NCBI RefSeq assembly: GCF_024748695.1 | Contig: NZ_CP087176.1 | Coordinates: 5,201,501 to 5,265,500, forward strand | Source of the DNA: Pseudomonas sp. B21-040 | GTDB taxonomy: Bacteria > Pseudomonadota > Gammaproteobacteria > Pseudomonadales > Pseudomonadaceae | DNA: 64,000 bases | Direction of reading: 5' to 3' | Shown: positions 53,192 through 62,738 of the stretch, piece after piece | Position numbering within the stretch: the stretch's first letter is position 1 | Layout of the letters: each line of letters starts with the position of its first letter | Notes under the pieces: model-generated | The model's database searches: none | What the model was told of the DNA's origin: nothing | What the model saw: the letters and a program-made list of their open reading frames with translations, nothing else | Program-made: the position numbers and the translations under genes

Positions 53192-53941
53192 TTAGTGCCG
53201 TTTGATAAACCCGGTCAACGCCGCCAACGCTTCCGGTGAGCGCAACCGTTGGGTAAACAACGCGCCCTCCTCCTCGATCACCTTGCGAATCAACTCCCGG
53301 TCCGGCGCTTTCATCAATTGCTTGCTGATGCGCACCGCTTCCGGTGGCAGCGATTCGAACCGCAGCGCCATTTCCCGCGCCTTGGCCAATGTTTCTTCGC
53401 CACTGCCCAACGCCTCGGTGGCAATGCCCCACCCCGCCGCCTGCTCACCGCTGAAACCTTCTCCCAGCAACAACAACTGCGCCGCTTTGGCATGCCCGAG
53501 CAAACGCGGCAGGATCAGGCTGGAGCCGAACTCCGGGCATAAGCCGAGATTAACGAACGGCATGCGCAACCGCGCGTCCGTGCTGACATAAACCAGATCG
53601 CAATGCAGCAACATCGTCGTACCAATCCCCACCGCCGCGCCGGCCACGGCGGCGATCACCGGTTTACGGCATTCGAGCAGGTTGAGCATGAAATGAAACA
53701 CCGGGCTGTCGAGGTTGCCCGGTGGTTGCTGGATGAAGTCGGCGATGTCGTTGCCGGCGGTGAAGCACTCGGCGCTGCCGGTGATCAGCACGGCGTTGAT
53801 TTCGGGATCGGTATCAGCCTGCTTCAGCGCTTCGGCCAAGTGGCTATACATGGCGCGGGTCAGGGCGTTTTTCTTTTCGGGGCGATTCAGGCGCAGTGTC
53901 AGCACACCGCGTTCGCGTTCAATCTGGATGGTATCGGTCAT
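53192..53941 (-). CDS. Enoyl-CoA hydratase/isomerase family protein
   Basis: The 249-aa crotonase-fold protein has the oxyanion-hole segments ITGSAECFTAGNDI and AAVAGAAVGIGTTMLLHCD, and NLGLCPEFGSSLILPRLLG, where the hydratase/isomerase Glu is found in the P-E-F position. The reaction is probably hydration or isomerisation of an acyl-CoA; the substrate is unknown. It follows the ferredoxin-type reductase gene by 29 bases, so the two may form an operon with the GGDEF gene. Confidence 0.88.
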   Translation of the reverse strand: MTDTIQIERERGVLTLRLNRPEKKNALTRAMYSHLAEALKQADTDPEINAVLITGSAECFTAGNDIADFIQQPPGNLDSPVFHFMLNLLECRKPVIAAVAGAAVGIGTTMLLHCDLVYVSTDARLRMPFVNLGLCPEFGSSLILPRLLGHAKAAQLLLLGEGFSGEQAAGWGIATEALGSGEETLAKAREMALRFESLPPEAVRISKQLMKAPDRELIRKVIEEEGALFTQRLRSPEALAALTGFIKRH

Positions 53942-53970
53942 GGTGGGACTCGCGTCTGATCAATCAGCGC

Positions 53971-54906
53971 TCAACCACGCGGCAGGAACACATCGGCCAG
54001 CAGTTGATTGCGCGGCAATCCCGCGAGGTAAAGGCGCCGGGAAAAGGCGTCGACACTGTCGGGGGCTCCGCAGACTAAGGCCAGGGTTTGTCGGGAGACA
54101 AGCCGCAGTTGCGCCAATGCCTGCGGCAACTCGGCCGGGGTCCAGAACTCGACCGTCAGGTTATCGCGACCGTCAGCCATGGCTTGCAGCGGTTTGGCCA
54201 GGTAATGCTCGTCGGCGTCATGGGCCAGGTGAATGAGGCGAATGGCGCCGTGATGATCCTGACGCAACGCTTCGCGCAAGACCCCGAACAACGGGCCAAG
54301 ACCGGTGCCGGCGGCCAGCAGCCACAGCGGTCGGGTGTGCCAGTCAGGGTCGTAATGCAACGCCCCGCCGCGCAGTTCGCCGAGGCGCAGGGTGTCACCG
54401 ATGCTCAACTGACGGGCCGCGTCGCTGAATTGCCCCGGCTGACGGCAATCGAGGTGAAACTCCAGAAAGCGGTCGTCTTGCGGCAGGCTCGCCAGTGAAT
54501 AAGGACGCGCCACGTTGCCCGCCCACAGCACCAGATGTTGCCCGGCGTTGTAGCGCAGCGGCCGTTGCGGTGTCAGGCGCAGGCGCAACACGCTGGCGCT
54601 CAGCCAATCGATGGCGGCGACCTCGGCCGGGCGACCGTCCACTTGCGGGTCGAAGGCATGCACCTGCAAATCCTCGACCACCTGGCACTGGCACGCCAGA
54701 CGCCAGCCTTGCTGACGCTGATCTGCGCTCAGGGCATCCGGGCGGTTGTCGCTCGGCAGGCCTTGTACACATTGCACCAGGCACGCATGGCAACTGCCGG
54801 CGCGGCAACTGTAGGGCACCGCTACGCCATTTTGATTCAGGGCATCGAGCAGGTTGCTGCCCGCTGCCACCGAAAAATGCCGCTCGCCGACCCGCAACTC
54901 AGGCAT
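53971..54906 (-). CDS. 2Fe-2S ferredoxin-FAD/NAD(P) reductase
   Basis: The 311-aa protein has an N-terminal plant-type ferredoxin domain with ligands C34, C39, C42 and C72 (SCRAGSCHAC ... ACQC), then an FAD-binding domain (RPYSLASLP) and an NAD(P) domain (AAGTGLGPLFGVL). It resembles electron-transfer components of oxygenases, but no oxygenase partner is nearby. ATG at 54904-54906 follows GGGAG and overlaps the GGDEF stop by 8 bases, which indicates translational coupling. Confidence 0.88.
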   Translation of the reverse strand: MPELRVGERHFSVAAGSNLLDALNQNGVAVPYSCRAGSCHACLVQCVQGLPSDNRPDALSADQRQQGWRLACQCQVVEDLQVHAFDPQVDGRPAEVAAIDWLSASVLRLRLTPQRPLRYNAGQHLVLWAGNVARPYSLASLPQDDRFLEFHLDCRQPGQFSDAARQLSIGDTLRLGELRGGALHYDPDWHTRPLWLLAAGTGLGPLFGVLREALRQDHHGAIRLIHLAHDADEHYLAKPLQAMADGRDNLTVEFWTPAELPQALAQLRLVSRQTLALVCGAPDSVDAFSRRLYLAGLPRNQLLADVFLPRG

Positions 54907-56020
54907 CGACGTTCTCCCAGGCCGCCGCGCAGCGATTGCGACCGTCACGCTTGGCGCGGTAAAGCGCCTGATCGGCTCGCTGCAAGGCGTCGTCGAGATC
55001 GTCGCCAACGGCCAGCAGGGTCATGCCCGCCGAAAGGCTCAGGCTGTTCACGTTGAGGCCGATCAGTTCGACATCGGTGAAGGCGATGCGCAGCCGCTCA
55101 CAGCAGGCGGTCAGGCGTTCGGCATCGCAATCGGGCACCAGCACCACGAATTCCTCACCGCCATAACGCGCCAACACATCGCCGTCGCGCAGGCACGCCG
55201 TCGCCACGCCAGCGAAGGCTTGCAGGACCTGGTCGCCCGCCGCATGGCCGTGCACATCGTTGATACGTTTGAAGTGATCGAGGTCGATCAGCGCCAGGCC
55301 ATGCATCACACCGGCGTCCATCACCTTCAGTTCGCGGGAGGCCAGGCGCAGGAAATGGCGGCGGTTGAACAGCCCGGTGAGTTCGTCGGTGGCCACCAGG
55401 TCTTCGAGCTGGCGCATCATCCCGCGCAGGGTGTCCTGATGCGCTTGCAGGGCGAAGCGCCGCTGACGCATGCGTTGGCGCGACGCCTGAACGTAATGGG
55501 CGTAGAGCACCAGCCAGATCAGCACAATCAGCAATACGCACACTTGCAACCCGGCCAGCGCCGGGTCGGGCAGCTGAAAGTGGTAGCCCTCCCACAGCGT
55601 GATCGCGCAGAAACTGAAAAACACCAGCAGCGCACACCGCACGAGCGCCCGACGCGACAGGTGGAACAGTCCGAACAGCAGGATCAGCACGTAGAACACC
55701 AGAAACGCGCCGCGTGCCTCATCCAGATTGGCGATCAGCCAGGTTTGCCATCCCAGCCCCATCAACACTTGCGCTTCGGTCAGGCTGGGGTCGGAAAAGC
55801 GCAGGTTGCAGCCGCTGTAGAACACCGCGAACAACGCCGCCTGGCTGATGACCACCAGCGCCGTGCCGACGGCCACGCTGGCCATGGGTTCGTCGTAGTG
55901 CCCGGTGAAAAACGCCAGCCACAGCAGCATCAAGGCCAAGGCATAAGTGCAGGCTGCTAGGGCAAAGCGTTTGAGTAAAAGCCGTTGAATTGCGTTATGG
56001 GTCAATCGTTGACTCACCAT
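54899..56020 (-). CDS. Membrane diguanylate cyclase (GGDEF protein)
   Basis: The 373-aa protein has about six hydrophobic helices in residues 15-175 and a GGDEF domain with the active-site motif GGEEF (287-291) and, five residues before it, the inhibitory I-site RDGD (278-281). It should synthesise cyclic di-GMP with product inhibition. The position between the ferredoxin gene and fumA corresponds to SadC (PA4332) of P. aeruginosa, from memory, though this protein is shorter. The PilZ gene upstream is a plausible effector. Confidence 0.88.
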   Translation of the reverse strand: MVSQRLTHNAIQRLLLKRFALAACTYALALMLLWLAFFTGHYDEPMASVAVGTALVVISQAALFAVFYSGCNLRFSDPSLTEAQVLMGLGWQTWLIANLDEARGAFLVFYVLILLFGLFHLSRRALVRCALLVFFSFCAITLWEGYHFQLPDPALAGLQVCVLLIVLIWLVLYAHYVQASRQRMRQRRFALQAHQDTLRGMMRQLEDLVATDELTGLFNRRHFLRLASRELKVMDAGVMHGLALIDLDHFKRINDVHGHAAGDQVLQAFAGVATACLRDGDVLARYGGEEFVVLVPDCDAERLTACCERLRIAFTDVELIGLNVNSLSLSAGMTLLAVGDDLDDALQRADQALYRAKRDGRNRCAAAWENVDA

Positions 56021-56485
56021 GCGAAGGAATGCTGATCGAGTGTCCTACTCTACAGGCCGAGTGCCACTTTAGTGGCGAGCCAGACAAATAACCATACTAT
56101 TTTCGGGGCAAAAAACTGGCGTCAAAAGCATGTCCCTCATTCACCCATCCCCATACCCTGTAACAGCTGGCGAAGCCTGCGTCCGGCGGCGAAGCCGTCG
56201 TGAATCCATGCACCCCGGTGTGTCAGGCAAATCACCGATTCAGGTTTTACGACGGCTTCGCCGCCGGACGCAGGCTTCGCCAGCGGCTACAAGGGTCGTG
56301 AAGTTATGCGACCAACGATTGACTGTCGGCGGGTGTGCCCGGAACCGAGGCGCGGTATACTGCCGCGCCTTTTTAGCGTCGCGCCAGCAGCCCCGGCGTG
56401 CCTTGAAAGGTGCTTGCAACCGACCGATGCACCCAAGCTGCAAGCACCTTATTGAATGTTCCCGTCTTTTAGAGGAGCGCGACTC
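56021..56485. other. Divergent control region of the GGDEF gene and fumA
   Basis: About 465 bases with a large inverted repeat (given separately) and no convincing gene. It contains the promoters of both divergent genes. A GAGGAG ribosome site lies directly before fumA. Confidence 0.4.
56166..56284. repeat. Large GC-rich inverted repeat, 36-bp arms
   Basis: Arms 56166-56201 and 56249-56284 are perfect complements (gctggcgaagcctgcgtccg at the left start) around a 47-base loop. The family is different from the gtgggagc REP type and from the repeat at 13141. Confidence 0.85.
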
Positions 56486-58009
56486 ATGACCGTGATCAAG
56501 CAAGACGACCTGATTCAGAGCGTTGCTGACGCCCTGCAATTCATTTCTTACTACCACCCCGTTGACTTCATCCAGGCGATGCACGAGGCCTACCTGCGCG
56601 AAGAATCGCCAGCGGCCCGCGATTCGATCGCGCAAATCCTGATCAACTCGCGCATGTGTGCCACCGGCCACCGCCCGATCTGCCAGGACACCGGCATCGT
56701 CACCGTGTTTGTCCGCGTGGGCATGGACGTGCGTTGGGATGGCGCCACCATGGGCCTGGACGACATGATCAACGAAGGCGTGCGCCGGGCTTACAACCTG
56801 CCGGAAAACGTCCTGCGTGCCTCGATCCTCGCCGACCCGGCGGGCGCTCGTAAAAACACCAAGGACAACACCCCGGCCGTGATCCACTACTCCATCGTCC
56901 CGGGCAACACCGTGGAAGTGGACGTGGCGGCCAAGGGCGGCGGTTCCGAGAACAAGTCGAAAATGGCCATGCTCAACCCGTCCGACTCGATCGTCGACTG
57001 GGTGCTGAAGACCGTTCCGACCATGGGCGCCGGCTGGTGCCCACCGGGCATGCTCGGCATCGGCATCGGCGGCACCGCCGAGAAAGCTGCGGTCATGGCC
57101 AAGGAAGTGTTGATGGAGTCCATCGACATCCACGAGCTCAAGGCTCGCGGCCCGCAGAACCGCATTGAAGAAATGCGCCTGGAGCTGTTCGAGAAGGTCA
57201 ACCAACTGGGCATCGGCGCCCAAGGCCTGGGTGGCCTGACCACCGTGCTCGATGTGAAGATCATGGATTACCCGACCCACGCCGCTTCGTTGCCGGTGTG
57301 CATGATCCCGAACTGCGCCGCCACCCGTCACGCCCACTTCGTGCTCGACGGTTCCGGCCCGGCCTCGCTGGAAGCGCCACCGCTGGACGCCTACCCGGAA
57401 ATCGTCTGGGAAGCCGGCCCGTCGGCCCGTCGCGTCAACCTCGACACCCTGACCCCGGAAGAAGTGCAGAGCTGGAAGCCGGGCGAGACCGTCCTGCTCA
57501 ACGGCAAGATGCTCACCGGTCGCGACGCGGCGCACAAGCGCATGGTCGAGATGCTGAACAAGGGTGAAACCTTGCCGGTGGACCTCAAGGGTCGCTTCAT
57601 CTATTACGTCGGCCCGGTTGATCCGGTGCGCGAAGAAGTGGTTGGCCCTGCCGGTCCGACCACCGCAACGCGGATGGACAAGTTCACCCGTCAGATCCTC
57701 GAGCAAACCGGCCTGTTGGGCATGATCGGCAAATCCGAGCGCGGCCCTACCGCGATCGAAGCGATCAAGGACCACAAGGCTGTTTACCTGATGGCAGTCG
57801 GCGGCGCGGCTTACCTGGTGGCGCAAGCCATCAAGAAATCCCGCGTCGTGGCGTTCGCCGAACTGGGGATGGAAGCCATCTACGAGTTCGACGTGAAAGA
57901 CATGCCAGTGACTGTTGCAGTCGACAGCAAGGGCGAGTCGGTTCACATCACCGGTCCTGCGATCTGGCAGAAGAAGATCAGTGAAAGTCTGGCGGTAGAA
58001 GTGCAGTAA
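56486..58009 (+). CDS. fumA: Class I fumarate hydratase
   Basis: The 507-aa enzyme contains GHRPICQDTGIVTVFVRVG (first cluster Cys, CxDTG) and CMIPNCAATRHAHF with further cluster ligands, as expected for the oxygen-sensitive 4Fe-4S fumarase. It interconverts fumarate and malate in the TCA cycle. The ATG at 56486 follows GAGGAG at good distance. A terminator follows. Counterpart of PA4333 by position, from memory. Confidence 0.94.
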   Translation: MTVIKQDDLIQSVADALQFISYYHPVDFIQAMHEAYLREESPAARDSIAQILINSRMCATGHRPICQDTGIVTVFVRVGMDVRWDGATMGLDDMINEGVRRAYNLPENVLRASILADPAGARKNTKDNTPAVIHYSIVPGNTVEVDVAAKGGGSENKSKMAMLNPSDSIVDWVLKTVPTMGAGWCPPGMLGIGIGGTAEKAAVMAKEVLMESIDIHELKARGPQNRIEEMRLELFEKVNQLGIGAQGLGGLTTVLDVKIMDYPTHAASLPVCMIPNCAATRHAHFVLDGSGPASLEAPPLDAYPEIVWEAGPSARRVNLDTLTPEEVQSWKPGETVLLNGKMLTGRDAAHKRMVEMLNKGETLPVDLKGRFIYYVGPVDPVREEVVGPAGPTTATRMDKFTRQILEQTGLLGMIGKSERGPTAIEAIKDHKAVYLMAVGGAAYLVAQAIKKSRVVAFAELGMEAIYEFDVKDMPVTVAVDSKGESVHITGPAIWQKKISESLAVEVQ

Positions 58010-58030
58010 GCGCTTCATCTGGCCAAACAG

Positions 58031-58069
58031 CGGCCGGGTTGCCTGAAAAGGCGACCCGGCCGTTTTTTT
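58031..58069 (+). terminator. Terminator of fumA
   Basis: A 14-bp stem with one G-T pair (58031-58044 with 58049-58062) has a GAAA tetraloop and is followed by seven T. It separates fumA from the Tc transcription unit. Confidence 0.92.
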
Positions 58070-58139
58070 GCCTGCAAATAATGCCAATGGCATTAAAACC
58101 GTATTTCTTACAGCAATTCGATCTGGAAAAACCCTCTCT

Positions 58140-58159
58140 ACCTGTCAGATCTGACAGGT
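58140..58159 (+). promoter_or_regulatory. Perfect 20-bp lux-box palindrome upstream of the TcB gene
   Basis: ACCTGTCAGATCTGACAGGT is fully self-complementary, fits NNCT-N12-AGNN, and differs from the P. aeruginosa lasB OP1 site and the V. fischeri luxI box (as I recall them) at only three and four positions. TAGCGT at 58181-58186 starts 22 bases after the box, the distance of the luxI -10 element. The TcB start is 88 bases downstream. Confidence 0.7.
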
Positions 58160-58247
58160 TACGCAGCGCGCCCATCTTGTTAGCGTCTGATCTATCCAGC
58201 GACTGCGTCGCCACGGGCGAGCGCCACGCCAAAACAGGATCAGCCCC

Positions 58248-61200
58248 ATGCAAGATCAAGCGTCCCTGAGTATCACTGAACCCTCGATTGCAAAGAGTGC
58301 TTCGATCGCCACCATCGGCAAAAGCTGGGGCAAGGTGGGGCCGACCGGGGCCGCCTCTTTTGTATTACCCATGCCCGTTTCGCCCGGCCGCGGCTGGGAC
58401 CCCGTGCTCGCGCTGAGCTACAGCAGCCAGTCCGGGAACGGCGCATTCGGTGTCGGCTGGCATTTGGACTCTGCGGCTATCACCCGCCAAACCAACAAGG
58501 GCGTGCCCCGGTATCTCGACGATGACGTGTTCCTCAACACCGCCGGCGAAAAACTGATGCCCGAGCGCGATGACGAGGGCAACCTCCAGTCCAGAGTCGA
58601 AAGCGAATACCGTGGCCAGCTCATTGGCGAACATACGGTGGTGCGGTATCGGCCACGGGTGGAACAGACGTTCGAGCTCATCGAGTTCTGGTGCTCCGAT
58701 GCCACACCCGAAGGCTTCTGGCTGGTGCATGCGCCGGACGGCAGCCTGCACCTTTTCGGCAAAGACCACAGTGCGCGCATTGCCGCCGTGCAAACGCCAC
58801 TGCGGGTATCGGCGTGGCTGTTGCAGGAAAGCATGAACGCCCACGGCGAGCATATCCGCTACGTGTACCGGTCAGAGGAACCAACCGAGCTTCCTGACCC
58901 ACGTGATTACCGGGCGCAGCGGTATTTGCATCAAGTGTTCTATGGCAACTTCCCCGCGTGTGCGGATTTGTACGGCTGGGAGCTGGCCCAGACACCGACA
59001 CCGTCGTGGCTCTTTCACGTGGTGTTCGACTACGGCGAGCGCACGCTGGAACTGACAGAAAAACCTGTTTATGACGGCCCGACGCTCAAGCCATGGGTGA
59101 TCCGCCATGACCCCTTTTCCTCGTATGGCCAGGGCTTTGAAGTCGGCACTCGCCGCCTCTGCCGGCAAGTGCTGATGTTTCACAACTTTGCGGAACTGGG
59201 TAACAAACCGGCACTGGTCCGCCGTGTGTTGCTGGAGTACTCGGGCAACACTGAACCCTGGTCCTTCAGCCAAATCACCGCGGCGCATTATCAGGCGTAC
59301 GACGCCAGCGGTGCCGTGGAAAGCATGCCGCCGATAGAGTTCGAGTATTCGGGTGCTGAACTCAATACTCAGCCGGCGGCGTTTTTCCCGTTCGACAACA
59401 TGCCGGGCATCGAGGACGGCCAGCACTATCAATGCGTCGACCTGTTCGGTGAGGGTTTGCCGGGTTTCCTGTGTCGCTACGACCAATGCTGGTACTACCG
59501 CGAACCGTTGCGTGACCGCACTGGCGGTGATCGCATCACCTATGGCCCGTGGACAGCGCTCAACGAAATCCCGGTCGCCGACCGCAGCAAGCAAACGCAT
59601 CAAGCGCTGATGGACCTGACCGGAGACGGTCGTCCGGACTGGATCATTGCCCAACCCGGCGCTCAGGGTTTCCATACCTTGAACGCGGATCGGAGCTGGT
59701 CAGGATTCATTCCGTTCAAGGCGTTCCCGGTGGAGTTTTTCAAGGTCCTGTCGCAGTTGGGCGACTTGCAGGGCGATGGCCTCAGCTCGCTCACACTGAT
59801 CGGCCCCAACGCCGTGCGTCTGTACGCCAATCGGCGCGAAGAAGGGTTTGCCAAGGGCGAGGACGTCGCACACACACCGGATGATGACCGTCTGCCTTTG
59901 ATCAGTAGCTCACGCAGCGAACTGGTGTTTCTGGGTAACCTGCTGGGCAGCGACACCCCCTCGTTGTGCCGCATTCGCCACGACGAAATCAAATGCTGGC
60001 CGAACCTTGGGAACGGAATATTCGGCACGGGATTTGTCATCGAAGGCCCGATGTTCGATTACGCCACCTTCGACGCAGCACGTGTGCGCATCGCCGACTT
60101 GAACGGTTCGGGTGCCCCTGCACTGATCTATCTGAATTCCGACGGGTTCGATATTTATCTCAACCTGGGCGGCAATGGTTTTGCACTGACACCTACTCGG
60201 GTTTCCTGGCCCGAAGGTGTGCGTTACGACAACCTGTGTCAGGTGACGTTCGCCGACCTGCAAGGCCTGGGCTGCGCCAGCCTGATCCTGACCGTTACAC
60301 ATATGAAACCTGAGCACTGGCGCTATGACTTCGTCAGCACCAAGCCGTACCTGATGATCGCCAGCAATAACAACATGGGGTGCAGCACAGAGGTGGCTTA
60401 TCGCAGTTCGGCGCAAGAATGGCTGGACGAAAAAACCAGTACCCACTTCACATGCCATCTGCCCTTCCCTATCCAGGTGGTGAGCCAGCAGAGCCAGCTC
60501 GATGAAATTACCGGCAATCGCCTGAACCAGTTTTTTCGTTATTTCCAGGCTTACTACGACGGCCAGGATCGGGAATTCCGTGGCTTCGGGCTGCTGCACC
60601 AGACCGATACCGAATCCGGTCCGGATGAAGACGAAAGCTTTACCGCTGCGGCATTGGTCTGCACCTGGTTTCATACTGGTCAACAGATCGACATGCCTGG
60701 CGAGGGTTACTTCAATCGTGATGATGAGGCACACCCGTTGGGCGAAACGCTGTTTTGTCGTTATCACCCGGACGACGAGTGCGAAGAACTCATCAGCCCT
60801 GCCGATGAAGCCACCGCCCACGAAATCGCCCGTGCGCTCGCGGGCAATATGCTGCGAACGGAAACCTACGCGGCGAATGACCCGGACACCCCGTTCCTGG
60901 TTGAACAGTCCCGCTACATCGTGCGCGAAGTACGTGAGCGCGGTAAGCACCAGCCTGACGCGGTGTTGATGGTGTCGTCGCTGGAAACCATCAGCTACCA
61001 CTATGAGCGCTTCGTCGATGACCCGCTGTGCCGACATGTCCTGAACCTGGGTCGGGATGCGTTCGGGCTGACGACTCACAGCATCACGGTCAGTTATGCC
61101 CGGCGCCTGACTGAGCTTGATGAGCCACCCTTTACCGATGTCGATGAACGCAAATGGTGGAGCGACGCCCATGACCCGGCTCAACAGTCCTACTACCTGG

Positions 61201-62738
61201 CCGAAACCCGCGCCAGGTTTATTCACCTGGTCGACCTGCAAGGTTGGAGACTCGGCCTGCCCTATCAGCAACGCGGCAATGCGCTGGTCTTGCCCAAGGG
61301 CGCTGCACCTGCGGGACTGACCCCCGAAGCCATTGGCTATGAATCATTTATCGAGCACTACGCCTCAACTGAATGGGCGACCGGGCGGGAGCTGACCGCG
61401 CAAACAGTGCAACGCTACCTCAGCACCCGGGACCAAACGGTGATGCCGGACGGCACCGCCGAGTTCGAGGCCTTGGCAGGCCCGCTGGAAATGGCGCAAT
61501 TGAACAAGACGGCGCTGGATGTCTACGGCGACGTGAGCCCTCCCATCGACATTCGGGCCGAGCTGACGAAGATCGGTTATTTGGCCATGCCACTGATTCT
61601 TGGAACGGACAAAGAGGCCGATGAGGAAGAAGACAAACTGAAAAATCTCTGGTCGAGCCAATACAATTTTGCCCGGTATACAGACCTCGATCTCTTCTAC
61701 AGGGTGATTCAATACAACGACACTCCGAGCCATGGTGTGACCAAAGCGACCTACGACGATTACGGTTTCGCAACGCTCAACGTCGAGTTGCCGGATGGCT
61801 GCACCACGCGCGTCGAGTACGACTATCACTCACTGCAGCCGCTGCGCCTCATTGATGCCAACGAAAACGTTGAAGAAGCGATTTACGACCCATCCGGTCC
61901 GCACACCCTCACGTATTACGGAACGGAAAACGCGGTGCCCGCCGGCTTCCTGCCCATTGCCGACTACACCCGTCCCGCAGATTCCAGCCCCGCGACTGCA
62001 ATCGAACTTCCCAAGGAAGCGCTGCAAAATGCCGCCAGCACGTTACGCAAGGATCTGTTCAGCTGGATGGGCAAGCTCCCGGATTCCGTGAGGCAGACAC
62101 CCGACTGGCTCACCGACTGGATGACGCAAGGCTACGTACTGCCCGACCTTCACATACGCGCCAATGCCCGGCTGCGCCTGGCCAGACGCACGTCCCGCAC
62201 GCTATCAGAGCAGGCATTGTGGGACCTGCTGCAGACCATCGTTCGCGTACCGGTGCACACCGTGGTGCTGACCGCCGATCGTGATTACTACGACCCGCAA
62301 GAACAGCAAATCCACATCAACCTGGCCATCGTCGATGGTTTCGGACAAGCCCTGCAAACCCAGCAACGCGTCGAGCCTGGTGAGGCTTATGTGGTGGAAA
62401 ACGGCGAACTGGTGATTGAAAACGGTCAGCCGAAAGTGGCGCACGCCGAGCGTCGCTGGCGTATCAGCGAACGCGTGGAATACAACAACAAAGGGTTGGC
62501 GGTACGCACCTACCGACCGTATTTCGCCAATGCTTATGGCTACATTCATGACCATTCTTTCAGGGATTTCGGCCATCACGACAAAAGCTATTACGACGTC
62601 CTCGGTCGCCTGATCAAGATCATCAACGCCAAAGCCGATGTCGCGCTGGAAATCATCCACCCTTGGTACACCACCAAGCTGGATTTCAATGACACCTATG
62701 TCGCACCGGACTCGAAAGGCTCCAAGGCAGGCAAGTGA
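58248..62738 (+). CDS. tcaC: TcB component of the toxin complex (SpvB/TcaC-like)
   Basis: The 1496-aa protein has an SpvB-type N domain (GKSWGKVGPTGAASFVLPMP, WDPVLALSYSSQSGNGAFGVGW), FG-GAP-like propeller segments (LMDLTGDGRPDWI, ARVRIADLNGSGAPALIY), the TcdB middle domains (about 650-1000), and an RHS-like C-terminal part (YYDVLGRLIKIINAKADV). TcB and TcC form the hollow cocoon that holds the toxic TcC end and docks on TcA through the propeller. The length is close to Photorhabdus TcaC. AGGA precedes the ATG. The stop overlaps the next start by one base. Confidence 0.93.
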   Translation: MQDQASLSITEPSIAKSASIATIGKSWGKVGPTGAASFVLPMPVSPGRGWDPVLALSYSSQSGNGAFGVGWHLDSAAITRQTNKGVPRYLDDDVFLNTAGEKLMPERDDEGNLQSRVESEYRGQLIGEHTVVRYRPRVEQTFELIEFWCSDATPEGFWLVHAPDGSLHLFGKDHSARIAAVQTPLRVSAWLLQESMNAHGEHIRYVYRSEEPTELPDPRDYRAQRYLHQVFYGNFPACADLYGWELAQTPTPSWLFHVVFDYGERTLELTEKPVYDGPTLKPWVIRHDPFSSYGQGFEVGTRRLCRQVLMFHNFAELGNKPALVRRVLLEYSGNTEPWSFSQITAAHYQAYDASGAVESMPPIEFEYSGAELNTQPAAFFPFDNMPGIEDGQHYQCVDLFGEGLPGFLCRYDQCWYYREPLRDRTGGDRITYGPWTALNEIPVADRSKQTHQALMDLTGDGRPDWIIAQPGAQGFHTLNADRSWSGFIPFKAFPVEFFKVLSQLGDLQGDGLSSLTLIGPNAVRLYANRREEGFAKGEDVAHTPDDDRLPLISSSRSELVFLGNLLGSDTPSLCRIRHDEIKCWPNLGNGIFGTGFVIEGPMFDYATFDAARVRIADLNGSGAPALIYLNSDGFDIYLNLGGNGFALTPTRVSWPEGVRYDNLCQVTFADLQGLGCASLILTVTHMKPEHWRYDFVSTKPYLMIASNNNMGCSTEVAYRSSAQEWLDEKTSTHFTCHLPFPIQVVSQQSQLDEITGNRLNQFFRYFQAYYDGQDREFRGFGLLHQTDTESGPDEDESFTAAALVCTWFHTGQQIDMPGEGYFNRDDEAHPLGETLFCRYHPDDECEELISPADEATAHEIARALAGNMLRTETYAANDPDTPFLVEQSRYIVREVRERGKHQPDAVLMVSSLETISYHYERFVDDPLCRHVLNLGRDAFGLTTHSITVSYARRLTELDEPPFTDVDERKWWSDAHDPAQQSYYLAETRARFIHLVDLQGWRLGLPYQQRGNALVLPKGAAPAGLTPEAIGYESFIEHYASTEWATGRELTAQTVQRYLSTRDQTVMPDGTAEFEALAGPLEMAQLNKTALDVYGDVSPPIDIRAELTKIGYLAMPLILGTDKEADEEEDKLKNLWSSQYNFARYTDLDLFYRVIQYNDTPSHGVTKATYDDYGFATLNVELPDGCTTRVEYDYHSLQPLRLIDANENVEEAIYDPSGPHTLTYYGTENAVPAGFLPIADYTRPADSSPATAIELPKEALQNAASTLRKDLFSWMGKLPDSVRQTPDWLTDWMTQGYVLPDLHIRANARLRLARRTSRTLSEQALWDLLQTIVRVPVHTVVLTADRDYYDPQEQQIHINLAIVDGFGQALQTQQRVEPGEAYVVENGELVIENGQPKVAHAERRWRISERVEYNNKGLAVRTYRPYFANAYGYIHDHSFRDFGHHDKSYYDVLGRLIKIINAKADVALEIIHPWYTTKLDFNDTYVAPDSKGSKAGK

